This document shows, in pieces, positions 17,569-25,507 of a DNA stretch of 64,000 nt. The notes under the pieces were generated by a model. That model ran no database searches. It saw only the letters and a list, made by a program, of their open reading frames with translations, and was not told the DNA's origin. The stretch is from positions 5,623,501 through 5,687,500 of the forward strand of contig NZ_CP109444.1 of assembly GCF_036227225.1 (NCBI RefSeq), written 5' to 3'. This DNA is from Streptomyces sp. NBC_01478. GTDB lineage: Bacteria > Actinomycetota > Actinomycetes > Streptomycetales > Streptomycetaceae. Positions within the stretch are counted from its first letter, which is position 1. Every line of letters begins with the position of its first letter. Both the position numbers and the translations under genes were made by a program.

Positions 17569-18774
17569 TCAGTCGGCGGTGTTCCCGGCGTGCGTGAGGG
17601 TCTCCCAGGAGACGAAGAGGTCGTCGCTGCCGGCCGGCCTGCTCTCCTCGGCGAGCTTGTGCGCGGCGGGCACCTTCTCGCCGAGCCGGCCCTCCAGGTG
17701 GTTGAGGGCGACCTCCAGGTCGGGCCCCATGTTCCGGTCGACCTTGCCGCCGCACAACCAGGCGGGCGCGGGCTCGCCGAGCTGGTAGCGGGCGTGCAGG
17801 TCGAGGGCTGCCTTGAGCCGGTCCTTGACCCCGGCGTAGAGGTCGACGCCCTGGTGCCAGGCGGTCTCGGCGATGTGCGCGGTGGCCGCGAGCGAGTACC
17901 CGACGTGCTTGAAGTTGCGGCAGGTCTCCTGGGCGACGCCGTCCTTGAAGGTGGTCTGCTTGAACCAGTACGTCGTCAGCTTCTGCGGGGTGGTGAGCTT
18001 CGACCCGACCGGGGCGAGCGGCACCTTGCCGTCCTTGGCCAGGTAGAAGTAGGCGGGCACGCGGTCGCGGAAGCGTTTGACGGCCGCATCGAAGGCCTTG
18101 TGGTCGTCGAGGAAGACGGCGATGCCGATCGCCGCGTCGGTCATCGCGAGGTCCCAGTTGCCGTTGTAGTCCGGCAGGTTCTTGGTGACTTCCGGCTCGT
18201 AGGCGGTACGCAGCATCGTCCCGAACCGCTTGACCCTGTCCGCCGGCCAGTCGGCGCCGGGCGCGTACCGCACGATCTCCGCAGCGCGCGCCCAGGTCGA
18301 CCCCGCCCACGCGGTCTGCAGCCCGGCGTCGTCGGAGGTGTGCTCCTTCATCCTCGCCGACCAGTCGTCCATGATCTCCCGCGCCTTGAGCGCGTGGTGC
18401 TGCTTCCCGGTGATGCTGAACAGCAGGGCCTGCGTGTACGCCGCGATCGCGTCCTCGCGCTCCTCGACGCAGCCGTGCGCGGCCTTGCCGTTCCATGGGC
18501 AGTCGACGTCGGCGGACGGCTTCGCCGTGTACTTGTACGACCCGTACTTGCTGTCCCGCATCCCGAAGTACGCCTTGAGCCAGGGCTGCTTCCCGGCGGC
18601 CACGTTCTGCCGTACGGCGTCCAACTGGCCCTTGCTGACCAGTACTCCGGGGTGGGTGAACGCCGCGTCGGCGGGCAGGGCCCGTGCCATGGTCCGGGTG
18701 CCGGTGTCCGCCGCCCCGCACGAGGCGAGAAGCCCTGCGACCACGGTCGCGCCCAGCACCGCCGCTGCCCTCAT
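17569..18774 (-). CDS. Alginate-lyase-like lipoprotein
   Basis: 401 aa from the ATG at 18774 with GGAGGT 7 bases upstream. The lipobox LLASC at the N terminus predicts a lipid-anchored secreted protein. The mature part matches the helical alginate lyase superfamily (HPGVLVSKGQLDAVRQNVAA near the start, then NGNWDLAMTDAAIGIAVFL and CRNFKHVGYSLAATAHIAET). The family breaks uronate polysaccharides by beta-elimination. The true substrate is uncertain, because many Streptomyces members are annotated only by family. The 39-bp repeat array lies upstream. Confidence 0.82.
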   Translation of the reverse strand: MRAAAVLGATVVAGLLASCGAADTGTRTMARALPADAAFTHPGVLVSKGQLDAVRQNVAAGKQPWLKAYFGMRDSKYGSYKYTAKPSADVDCPWNGKAAHGCVEEREDAIAAYTQALLFSITGKQHHALKAREIMDDWSARMKEHTSDDAGLQTAWAGSTWARAAEIVRYAPGADWPADRVKRFGTMLRTAYEPEVTKNLPDYNGNWDLAMTDAAIGIAVFLDDHKAFDAAVKRFRDRVPAYFYLAKDGKVPLAPVGSKLTTPQKLTTYWFKQTTFKDGVAQETCRNFKHVGYSLAATAHIAETAWHQGVDLYAGVKDRLKAALDLHARYQLGEPAPAWLCGGKVDRNMGPDLEVALNHLEGRLGEKVPAAHKLAEESRPAGSDDLFVSWETLTHAGNTAD

Positions 18775-18879
18775 GTGTCCTACCTCCGCGTTGTCCCTAC
18801 CGGGTCATTCGCAGCGTGGCCCTTCGGGGATGGAGCCGCAGGATTTGATGGGCCGATTGGTCGTGCTGGGGGGTGTTGG

Positions 18880-18960
18880 TGTGGGCGTCCGGGGGCTGCC
18901 GCCCCCAGGCCCCCGCTTCGGCCCGAAAGTGCCTCGTCCTCAAACGCCGGACGGGCTGAT
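18880..18960 (-). repeat. Dispersed Streptomyces repeat (family 2), minus-strand copy
   Basis: On the minus strand it reads CAGCCCGTCCGGCGTTTGAG, then GACGAGGCACTTTCGGGCC, then a GGGGGC-rich hairpin. It matches the plus-strand copies at 40331-40409 and 44790-44873. Its GCCGGACGGGCTGAT end continues directly into the 39-bp array. Confidence 0.8.
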
Positions 18961-19360
18961 TTTGTGGGCCTGCGCTGAACAGGCACCGGACGGACTGGAT
19001 GTTGCCCGGCCGTGCTGAAAAGGGGCCGGACAGGCTGGGTGTTGCCGACCGTGCTGAAAAGGCGCCGGACGGGCTGGATGTCGCCGGCCCGTGCTGAAAA
19101 GCGCCGGACGGGCTGGATGCTGCTGACCTGTGCTGGAGAGGCTCCGGACGGGCTGATTTTGTGGGCCGGTGATGAAGAGGCGCTGGACAGGCTGATTTTG
19201 CTCGCCCGTGCCGAAGAAAGGCGCCGCACGTGCTGACTTTGCTTGCCCCTGCCGAAACGGCGTCGCACATGCTGATTCTGCTCACCCATACCCAGGCGCC
19301 GCACATGCCGATTCTGCTCACCCGTGCCGAAAAGGCGCCGCACGGGCTGATTCCGGTCAC
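18946..19360. repeat. 39-bp minisatellite, about 11 degenerate tandem copies
   Basis: The consensus unit is about CCGGACGGGCTGATTTTGCT followed by CGCCCGTGCTGAAAAGGCG. The CCGGA/CCGCA core starts at 18947, 18986, 19026, 19065, 19104, 19144, 19183, 19224, 19263, 19299 and 19338, giving mostly 39-41-base steps. Copies on the left have GGATGTTGCC and those on the right GCACATGCTGATTCTGCTCA, so two sub-types lie in order. The array fills the gap between the lyase and RibD-like genes and seems to grow out of the family-2 repeat end. No spacers are present. Confidence 0.9.
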
Positions 19361-20487
19361 CTCAGCAGATGTCCGTTCGGCGCCTTCGCCCGCTCCTCGT
19401 ACTCCGGGAGTACGAGCACGGAGACCCCCTGCGCGGCCAGCGCCCCGCTTCCGTCGGCGGCCGCCACGAACGTGTCCGGCTCGCGCCAAGCGGTCACCAC
19501 CCTCCGGACACCCGCGTCGAGGATCAGGCGGGCGCAGGGCTTGGGGCGGGAGGCGCGGTGGGTGCAGGGTTCGAGGCTGGTGTAGACCGTGGCGGTGGGG
19601 AGGCGGGGGTCCGCCGGGTCGAGCTTGGCCAGGGCCGCCTCCTCCGCGTGGACCACCGGGTCGCCGGCCTCGCGGGAGTGGCCCCGGGCGAGTTCCGTGC
19701 CGTCCTCGGCCACGACCACCGCGCCGACGCTGAACGCCGTCTCCGAGGGCGGGCAGCCGGCGGCCAGGTCGCAGGCGAGGGCGAGCCAGTGGTGGTCGGC
19801 CGCGGCGGGGAGGTCACCGGTGCCGGGGGCGGTGGGTTCGTAGCGGATGAGGACGACGTCCTCGATGGGGCGGGTTTCGAGGAGGCGGAGGCGGCCTGCC
19901 TGGTAGGTGCCGGGGCCGAAGAGGCGGGGGGCGTCCGGGGTGCCCACGAAGAGCGGGGACAGGACGAGTTGGAGTTCGTCGGCCAGGCCCTGCTGGAGGA
20001 GTTGGGTGTGGATCGTGCCGCCGCCCTCGACCATCAGGCGGTCAACTCCCCTGACGGCGTGGAGGTGTTCGAGCAGTTGGCGCCAGTCGAGGTCGGGGCC
20101 GAGGGCCACGATGTCTGCGGCCAGGCCGAGTTGGCGTGCTCGCTCCGCGCCCTTGTCCGTCGTATAGACGAGTTTGTCGCCGCCCGTGTGCCAGAAGTTG
20201 GCGCTCGGGTCCAGTTCGCCGGAGCCGCTGACCGTGACCTTGAGGGGGTATTCCGGCTTGCCCGCGGCGGTGCGGGCGGCTCGGCGGGCCGGGGAGTTGA
20301 CGAGGAGGCGGGGGTTGTCCGCGCGGATCGTGCCGGCGCCGATGAGGATCGCGTCCACGGACGCCCGGACCTCGTCGACCCGGTCGAAGTCGGCCGGGCT
20401 GGAGAGGAGCAGCCGGTCGGGGCCGGTGTCGTCGAGGTAGCCGTCGAGGGAGACGGCGGCGGACAGCAGGACGTGGGGGAAGGACAT
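19357..20487 (-). CDS. RibD-like reductase-deaminase fusion with reversed domain order
   Basis: 376 aa from the ATG at 20487 (MSFPHVLLSAAVSLDGYLDD) with GGGAGC upstream. Residues 1-220 form a RibD C-terminal/DHFR-like NADPH reductase (ILIGAGTIRADNPRLLVNSP, RLMVEGGGTIHTQLL, DELQLVLSPLFVG). Residues about 245-376 form a zinc cytidine-deaminase-type domain with HAEEAAL and EPCTHRASRPKPC. In the usual RibD the deaminase comes first. It should carry out the two middle steps of riboflavin synthesis or act on a related pyrimidine. The ribA and marR genes next door support a flavin or GTP-derived product. The MarR operator lies in its divergent promoter region. Confidence 0.82.
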   Translation of the reverse strand: MSFPHVLLSAAVSLDGYLDDTGPDRLLLSSPADFDRVDEVRASVDAILIGAGTIRADNPRLLVNSPARRAARTAAGKPEYPLKVTVSGSGELDPSANFWHTGGDKLVYTTDKGAERARQLGLAADIVALGPDLDWRQLLEHLHAVRGVDRLMVEGGGTIHTQLLQQGLADELQLVLSPLFVGTPDAPRLFGPGTYQAGRLRLLETRPIEDVVLIRYEPTAPGTGDLPAAADHHWLALACDLAAGCPPSETAFSVGAVVVAEDGTELARGHSREAGDPVVHAEEAALAKLDPADPRLPTATVYTSLEPCTHRASRPKPCARLILDAGVRRVVTAWREPDTFVAAADGSGALAAQGVSVLVLPEYEERAKAPNGHLLR

Positions 20488-20539
20488 CGACGCGCTCCCG
20501 GCTCGACGGAATGGCGGGGCTTGGAACAGTGGGGCTTGG

Positions 20540-20553
20540 TTCAAGTTTGAAAC
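20540..20553. promoter_or_regulatory. Candidate MarR operator in the ribD-like/marR divergent region
   Basis: TTCAAGTTTGAA at 20540-20551 is a near-palindrome just upstream of the marR ATG at 20571. It shares TTCAA half-sites with the two palindromes before ribA. This supports autoregulation and shared control. Confidence 0.5.
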
Positions 20554-20570
20554 AAACCTACACTGGGGGC

Positions 20571-21068
20571 ATGACGACTCGCTGGCTCACCGCCGAGGAG
20601 CAGCGCGCCTGGCGCGCGTACATCGCCGCGACGCACCTCCTGGAGGACGCGATCGACCGGCAGCTCCAGCAGGAGGCCGGCATGCCCCACCTGTACTACT
20701 CCATCCTCGCCAACCTCTCCGACGTACCGGACCGCCGGCTGCGGATGACCGACCTCGCCGAGAAGTCGAAGATCACCCGGAGCCGGCTGACGTACGCGGT
20801 GACCCGGCTGGAGAAGGACGGTCTGGTGCGGCGGGAGGGGTGTCCGTCGGACAAGCGGGGCAGCACCGCGATCCTGACCGACGCGGGGATGGACGTCCTG
20901 GAGCGTACGGCGCCGGGCCATGTCGAGACCGTCCGCGCGGCGATCTTCGACCATCTCACCCCGGAGCAGGTGGGCCAGTTGGAGGAGATCAGCACCCAGA
21001 TCGCGCGGGCGCTGGAGACGCCGGAGGACGTTCCGTGGCGGCGCCGCTCCACACCGTCGTGTTCGTGA
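20571..21068 (+). CDS. MarR-family transcriptional regulator
   Basis: 165 aa from the ATG at 20571, with GGGGG just upstream. A winged helix is clear: RLRMTDLAEKSKITRSRLTYAVTRLEKDGLVRREGCPSDKRGSTAILTD holds the recognition helix and wing. The flanking helices serve for dimerisation. It is divergent from the RibD-like gene and upstream of ribA on the same strand. Repeated TTCAA-type palindromes before both neighbours suggest that it controls this small module. The ligand is unknown; a flavin or a ribotoxic intermediate is only a guess. Confidence 0.88.
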   Translation: MTTRWLTAEEQRAWRAYIAATHLLEDAIDRQLQQEAGMPHLYYSILANLSDVPDRRLRMTDLAEKSKITRSRLTYAVTRLEKDGLVRREGCPSDKRGSTAILTDAGMDVLERTAPGHVETVRAAIFDHLTPEQVGQLEEISTQIARALETPEDVPWRRRSTPSCS

Positions 21069-21124
21069 CCCGCCTTCGCGCCCCGTCGCCATGACCCGCC
21101 TTCGTGACCCGTCCCACAAATCTG

Positions 21125-21190
21125 TTGCTTCAAATTTCAAGCATGAGGTAGTGTCCGTGATCGTGGATGTGCTTCAAAACTGAAGCACAT
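21125..21190 (+). promoter_or_regulatory. Two palindromic operators upstream of ribA
   Basis: TTGCTTCAAATTTCAAGCAT (21125-21144) and a second palindrome at 21167-21190 with 9-bp arms ATGTGCTTC and GAAGCACAT. Both contain GCTTCAAA and lie 35-100 bases before the ribA ATG. They are likely MarR binding sites by proximity and by likeness to the site at 20540. Confidence 0.6.
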
Positions 21191-21223
21191 CCGCATACCT
21201 ACCGCCTGACCACGGAGACCCGC

Positions 21224-21865
21224 ATGCCCGACTTCCCCGCCGCCACCCCGCGTGCCCGCGTCCGGGTACCGCTGCGCTTCCAGGACGGCTACGGCGTCGA
21301 CGCCGAACTCGTCACCTTCCACGGCCTGACCGACGGCCAGGAGCATGTCGCGGTCGTCCTCGGCGACCCCGCCCCCGGCACCACCCCGCTGGTCCGGCTG
21401 CACTCCGAATGCCTGACCGGCGATGTCTTCGGCTCCGCCCGCTGCGACTGCGGACCCCAGTTGCGCGAGGCCGTCGAGCGCATCGCCGACCGCGGCGGTG
21501 TCCTGCTCTATCTGCGCCAGGAGGGCCGGGGCATCGGCCTCTACAACAAGCTCGACGCGTACGCCCTCCAGGACCAGGGCCTCGACACCTACGCGGCGAA
21601 CACCGCGCTGGGCCTGCCCGAGGACGCCCGCGACTACACCTCCGCCGCGCAGATGCTCACCGCCCTCGGGATCACCTCGCTGGACCTGCTCTCCAACAAC
21701 CCCGACAAGGCGGACCAGTTGCGCGGTCTCGGCATCGACGTGCACGACCGGGTGCCGACCGGTGTCTTCACCACCCCGCACAACGTCCGCTATCTCCGCG
21801 CGAAGGTCCTCCAGACCCAACACACGCTGCCGCTGGGCCAGTTGACGGAGCTGCACGCGGGCTGA
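21224..21865 (+). CDS. ribA: GTP cyclohydrolase II
   Basis: 213 aa from the ATG at 21224. The zinc cysteines are in HSECLTGDVFGSARCDCG. The active-site region reads RQEGRGIGLYNKLDAYALQDQG, and LPEDARDYTSAAQMLTALGI follows. The Tyr in DAYALQ, matching the catalytic Tyr of E. coli RibA as I recall it, is kept, so normal ring-opening activity is expected. The product is the first dedicated riboflavin intermediate, made from GTP. No DHBP synthase domain is attached, and the rest of the rib pathway is not in the window. Two palindromic sites lie in its promoter region; no FMN riboswitch is seen. Confidence 0.93.
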   Translation: MPDFPAATPRARVRVPLRFQDGYGVDAELVTFHGLTDGQEHVAVVLGDPAPGTTPLVRLHSECLTGDVFGSARCDCGPQLREAVERIADRGGVLLYLRQEGRGIGLYNKLDAYALQDQGLDTYAANTALGLPEDARDYTSAAQMLTALGITSLDLLSNNPDKADQLRGLGIDVHDRVPTGVFTTPHNVRYLRAKVLQTQHTLPLGQLTELHAG

Positions 21866-21887
21866 GGGGCCCGGTGGCGCGGCCGGT

Positions 21888-21905
21888 GGTGTAGCGGGCT
21901 ACACC
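21888..21905. terminator. Perfect inverted repeat after ribA
   Basis: GGTGTAGC, two bases, GCTACACC: 8-bp arms 22 bases downstream of the ribA stop. No T tract follows. It may be a weak terminator, or an operator for the MMPL gene 118 bases further on. Confidence 0.45.
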
Positions 21906-21965
21906 ATCCATTCGGGAGAGCACTCCCTCGTGCCGGAGAGCGGCCGACGGAAGGCTTGAGACCAC

Positions 21966-21981
21966 GATCACGCACGTGATC
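21966..21981. promoter_or_regulatory. 16-bp perfect palindrome upstream of the MMPL transporter gene
   Basis: GATCACGCACGTGATC is perfectly symmetric except for the central CA, 41 bases before the MMPL ATG. The size and position fit an operator for a dimeric repressor. No regulator gene is adjacent to name. Confidence 0.5.
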
Positions 21982-22022
21982 CGGATCTCGACCGACCGCC
22001 GACGTGGAGGCCTTCCCCAGCC

Positions 22023-24236
22023 ATGGCTACTCTCCTTTATCACTTGGGCCGTGTGGCCTTCCGGTGGCGCTGGTTCGTCACCGTCCTGTGGGTGGCGGTC
22101 CTCGGCGCCGTCGGATTCGCCGCCACCAAGGCCCCCGCCGCCCCGGACGACGGCTTCACGATGCCCGGCATCGAGTCGCAGCGCGCCTTCGACCTGCTGG
22201 AGCAGCGCTTCCCCGGCACCGCGGCGGACGGCGCGAGCGCGCGGATCGTCTTCGTCGCCCCGAACGGCGAGAAGGTCACCGCGACCGAGAACAGGGCGGC
22301 GATCGAGAAGCTGGTGACGGAGGCGGCCGACGGCTCCCAAGTCGCCTCCACCGTGGACCCGTTCGCCGCGAAGGCGGTGAGCGCGGACGCGACGACGGCG
22401 TACTCCACCGTCACCTTCAAGGTGAAGGCCGACGACCTCACCGACACCGCCAAGACCCATCTGGAACGGGCCATCGACACGGCCCAGAAGGCGGGACTGA
22501 CCGTCGAGGTCGGCGGTGACGCGCTCGCCACCCAGCCCGCCGCCGGCGGCAGCGCCGAGGCGATCGGCATCGCGATAGCGGCCCTGGTCCTCCTGATCAC
22601 CTTCGGTTCGCTGGCCGCGGCCGGCCTGCCGCTCCTCACCGCGATCCTCGGTGTCGGCATCAGCATGTCGGCGATCCTCGCCCTGGGCAGCGCCTTCGGC
22701 CTCTCCGAGACAACCGGCACGCTCGCCACGATGCTCGGCCTCGCCTGCGGCATCGACTACGCGCTCTTCGTCGTATCGCGCTACCGCGAGGAACGGGCGA
22801 AGGGCCACGCGCCCCGCGAGGCGGCCGGACTCGCGGCCGGTACGGCGGGTTCGGCAGTGGTGTTCGCCGGTCTGACCGTTGTCATCGCCCTGGCCGGTCT
22901 GTCCGTGGTCGGCATCCCGATGCTGACGAAGATGGGCCTGGCGGCGGCCGGCGCCGTCCTCCTGTCGGTCCTGATCTCCCTCACCCTCGTCCCGGCGCTC
23001 CTCGGCTTCTGGCCGAACAAGGTGCTGTCGCGCGGGGTCCGCAAGGGCACCCGGCGCGGCAGGAAGAGCGACGAGAACAACGGCGGCAGCCGCTGGGCCC
23101 GGCTCGTCGTACGCCGCCCGATCCCCGTCCTGCTGCTCGGCGTCGTGGGCCTCGGCGCGATGGCCCTGCCCGCCCTGAACCTCCAGCTCGGCATGCCCGG
23201 CGACGAGGCCAAGTCCACCTCCACCACCGAACGCCGTGCCTACGACGACCTCGCGAAGGGCTTCGGCCCCGGCTTCAACGGCCCCCTGACCATCGTCGTG
23301 GACGCCAAGGGAGCCACCGACGCGAAGAGCGCCGTGGCGACCGTCTCGAAGGAGATCGCGGCCACCGACGGAGTGGTCTCCGTCTCGCCCGCCCGCTTCA
23401 ACTCGGCAGGCGACACAGCGGTGTTCTCCGCGACCCCGTCCACCAGCCCCACCGACGAGAAGACCAAGCAGCTCGTCCAGACGATCCGCGACGAACGGCC
23501 GGGTATCGAGTCGAAGGCTTCCGGCGCCGACTTCGAGGTCACCGGCACCACCGCGCTGAACATCGACGTGGCGCAGAAGGTCCAGGACGCGCTGATCCCG
23601 TATCTGGCCCTGGTGGTCGGCCTGGCGATCGTGCTGCTGCTCCTGGTCTTCCGCTCGCTCCTGGTCCCGCTGAAGGCGGCCCTCGGCTTCCTGCTCTCGG
23701 TCCTCGCGGCGCTCGGCGCGGTGGTCGCGGTCTTCCAACAGGGCCACGGGGCCTCGCTGTTGGGCGTGGACCAGACCGGCCCGATCATGAGCCTGATGCC
23801 GATCTTCCTGGTGGGCATCGTCTTCGGCCTGGCCATGGACTACGAAGTGTTCCTGGTCTCCCGGATGCGCGAGGCGTACGTCCACGGGGACGGGCCCGGT
23901 CAGGCGATCGTCTCCGGGTTCCGGCACAGCGCCCGGGTGGTCGTGGCCGCCGCGCTGATCATGATGGCGGTGTTCTCGGGCTTCATCGGCGCGGGCGCCT
24001 CGATGATCAAGATGATCGGCTTCGGGCTGGCCATCGCGGTCCTGTTCGACGCGTTCGTGGTCCGGATGGCGATCGTGCCGGCCGTCCTCTCCCTGCTCGG
24101 CAACAAGGCCTGGTACCTGCCGAGTTGGCTCAACCGCGTCCTCCCCCGGATGGACGTCGAGGGCGAGGCACTGAGCCGCAAGGTCCCGGCGCCGGTGACC
24201 GACCCGCCGACCGTCCATCTCACCCCGGTCCCCTAG
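22023..24236 (+). CDS. MMPL/RND-family membrane transporter
   Basis: 737 aa from the ATG at 22023, with GGAGG 12 bases upstream. It has two repeats, each with one N-terminal helix, a large extracytoplasmic domain and a block of five helices. The signature GLACGIDYALFVVSRYREERAKG in the first half is mirrored by VFGLAMDYEVFLVSRMREAYVHG in the second; these Asp-Tyr pairs form the proton-relay region. Such transporters export lipids or small hydrophobic compounds by proton motive force. The substrate is unknown. It is followed on the same strand by a secreted SGNH hydrolase gene. Confidence 0.92.
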   Translation: MATLLYHLGRVAFRWRWFVTVLWVAVLGAVGFAATKAPAAPDDGFTMPGIESQRAFDLLEQRFPGTAADGASARIVFVAPNGEKVTATENRAAIEKLVTEAADGSQVASTVDPFAAKAVSADATTAYSTVTFKVKADDLTDTAKTHLERAIDTAQKAGLTVEVGGDALATQPAAGGSAEAIGIAIAALVLLITFGSLAAAGLPLLTAILGVGISMSAILALGSAFGLSETTGTLATMLGLACGIDYALFVVSRYREERAKGHAPREAAGLAAGTAGSAVVFAGLTVVIALAGLSVVGIPMLTKMGLAAAGAVLLSVLISLTLVPALLGFWPNKVLSRGVRKGTRRGRKSDENNGGSRWARLVVRRPIPVLLLGVVGLGAMALPALNLQLGMPGDEAKSTSTTERRAYDDLAKGFGPGFNGPLTIVVDAKGATDAKSAVATVSKEIAATDGVVSVSPARFNSAGDTAVFSATPSTSPTDEKTKQLVQTIRDERPGIESKASGADFEVTGTTALNIDVAQKVQDALIPYLALVVGLAIVLLLLVFRSLLVPLKAALGFLLSVLAALGAVVAVFQQGHGASLLGVDQTGPIMSLMPIFLVGIVFGLAMDYEVFLVSRMREAYVHGDGPGQAIVSGFRHSARVVVAAALIMMAVFSGFIGAGASMIKMIGFGLAIAVLFDAFVVRMAIVPAVLSLLGNKAWYLPSWLNRVLPRMDVEGEALSRKVPAPVTDPPTVHLTPVP

Positions 24237-24418
24237 GGACCCCGCAGACCGGGGCCGCCGAGAGCGGAGGCGGCCTCGCGGCGCCCGGATCCCGTGGGGA
24301 CGGGGACCCGGCGCAAGTCCCGGGCCCGGCGACGGGGCACTCCCCCCGCCCGTCGCCGGGCCCGCGGACGTCCAGATCCCACCCATTCACCAACTCGCCC
24401 ACCAGAGAGGGCACTTCG

Positions 24419-25363
24419 ATGAAAACCTCCGTGCAGGCCGGGGTGGCCGGGCTGCTCGCCTGCGGCACGCTGGTCACCGTGGTCCTGACCACCCGTGACG
24501 GCGGCGACAGCCACACCGGTGTCACCTACTCCGCCCCGTCGAAGGGCCCGTACGTGGCGCTCGGCGACTCCTACACCGCCGGCCCCGGCATCACCGACCC
24601 GACCGGCACCCCGGCCGGCTGCGACCGCTCCGCCGGCAACTACCCGGCCCTGGTCGCCGCCGAACTCGGCGTCAAGGCAGGCGACTTCCGCGACATGAGC
24701 TGCAGCGGCGCCACGACCACCGACCTCACGACCTCCCAGAGCACCGACGACGGCACCAACCCGCCCCAGCTCAGGGCGATTTCGTCCACCACCCGCCTGA
24801 TCACCATAGGCATCGGCGGCAACGACATCGGCTTCAGCTCGATGATCAAGCGGTGCGTCGCGATGGGCGCGCTGTACCAAATGGCGGGCAGCGGCAAGTA
24901 CTTCGCCGAGGACGCGCCCTGCGAGCGCAACTACGTGAAGGGCGACTCCGACACGGTGACGAAGAAGATCGCCACGGCAGGCACCCGCCTCACCCGGGTC
25001 CTGAACGAGGTCAAGCGCCGCGCCCCCGAAGCCCGGATCTACGTCGTCTCGTACCCGGCGCTCCTGCCGGCCGACAGCGCCGACTGCGGCCGGGACATGT
25101 CCCTCGCACCCGGCGACGTGACCTTCCTCCGCGAGAAGGAGCAGCAGCTCAACACCATGCTCCGGCAACGGAGTTCGGAGGCCGGGGCCGGCTACGTCGA
25201 CACGTACGCCCCCTCGGCGGACCACAACGCCTGTGCCGCGCAGGCCACCCGCTGGATCGAGCCGCTCGTACCGAAGAGCCCGGCGGCTCCGGTGCATCCG
25301 AACGCGCGCGGGGAGCGGGGGATGGCGGACGCGGTCCTGCGCACCATCAGGTCGGCGCTGTAG
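24419..25363 (+). CDS. Secreted SGNH/GDSL-type lipase or esterase
   Basis: 314 aa from the ATG at 24419, with AGAGAGGG upstream. An N-terminal signal-like segment (AGVAGLLACGTLVTVVLTT) is followed by block I YVALGDSYTAGPGI with the nucleophile Ser, block III TIGIGGNDIGFSSM, and block V HPNARGERGMADAV with the catalytic His. Cysteine pairs fit the Streptomyces secreted lipases of this fold. It probably hydrolyses ester lipids outside the cell. It is cotranscribed or closely spaced with the MMPL gene, 182 bases apart. Confidence 0.88.
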   Translation: MKTSVQAGVAGLLACGTLVTVVLTTRDGGDSHTGVTYSAPSKGPYVALGDSYTAGPGITDPTGTPAGCDRSAGNYPALVAAELGVKAGDFRDMSCSGATTTDLTTSQSTDDGTNPPQLRAISSTTRLITIGIGGNDIGFSSMIKRCVAMGALYQMAGSGKYFAEDAPCERNYVKGDSDTVTKKIATAGTRLTRVLNEVKRRAPEARIYVVSYPALLPADSADCGRDMSLAPGDVTFLREKEQQLNTMLRQRSSEAGAGYVDTYAPSADHNACAAQATRWIEPLVPKSPAAPVHPNARGERGMADAVLRTIRSAL

Positions 25364-25507
25364 AAGGCGCCGACAGTGTCAACCCGCGGGCCCGCAACCT
25401 AAGTTGCACTCGTGGACACTGTCAGTAACGACAACACGCTGGCTCCTCCCCCCGCCCCCGGCACAGCATGAGGCGACTCGTCCCCAAGCGATCGATCGGG
25501 AGCCCCA

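Noticed and set aside
18946..19360. CRISPR array
   Set aside because: Units are contiguous and all sequence repeats; there are no unique spacers and no cas genes.
21069..21223. FMN riboswitch before ribA
   Set aside because: The region is too short and lacks the conserved AGGG..GGGGU-type aptamer blocks; two protein-type palindromes explain it better.
21768..24386. 872-codon minus-strand frame across ribA end and the MMPL gene
   Set aside because: Antisense shadow of the MMPL transporter. It has a His/Asp/Arg-rich, repeat-like composition without known motifs.
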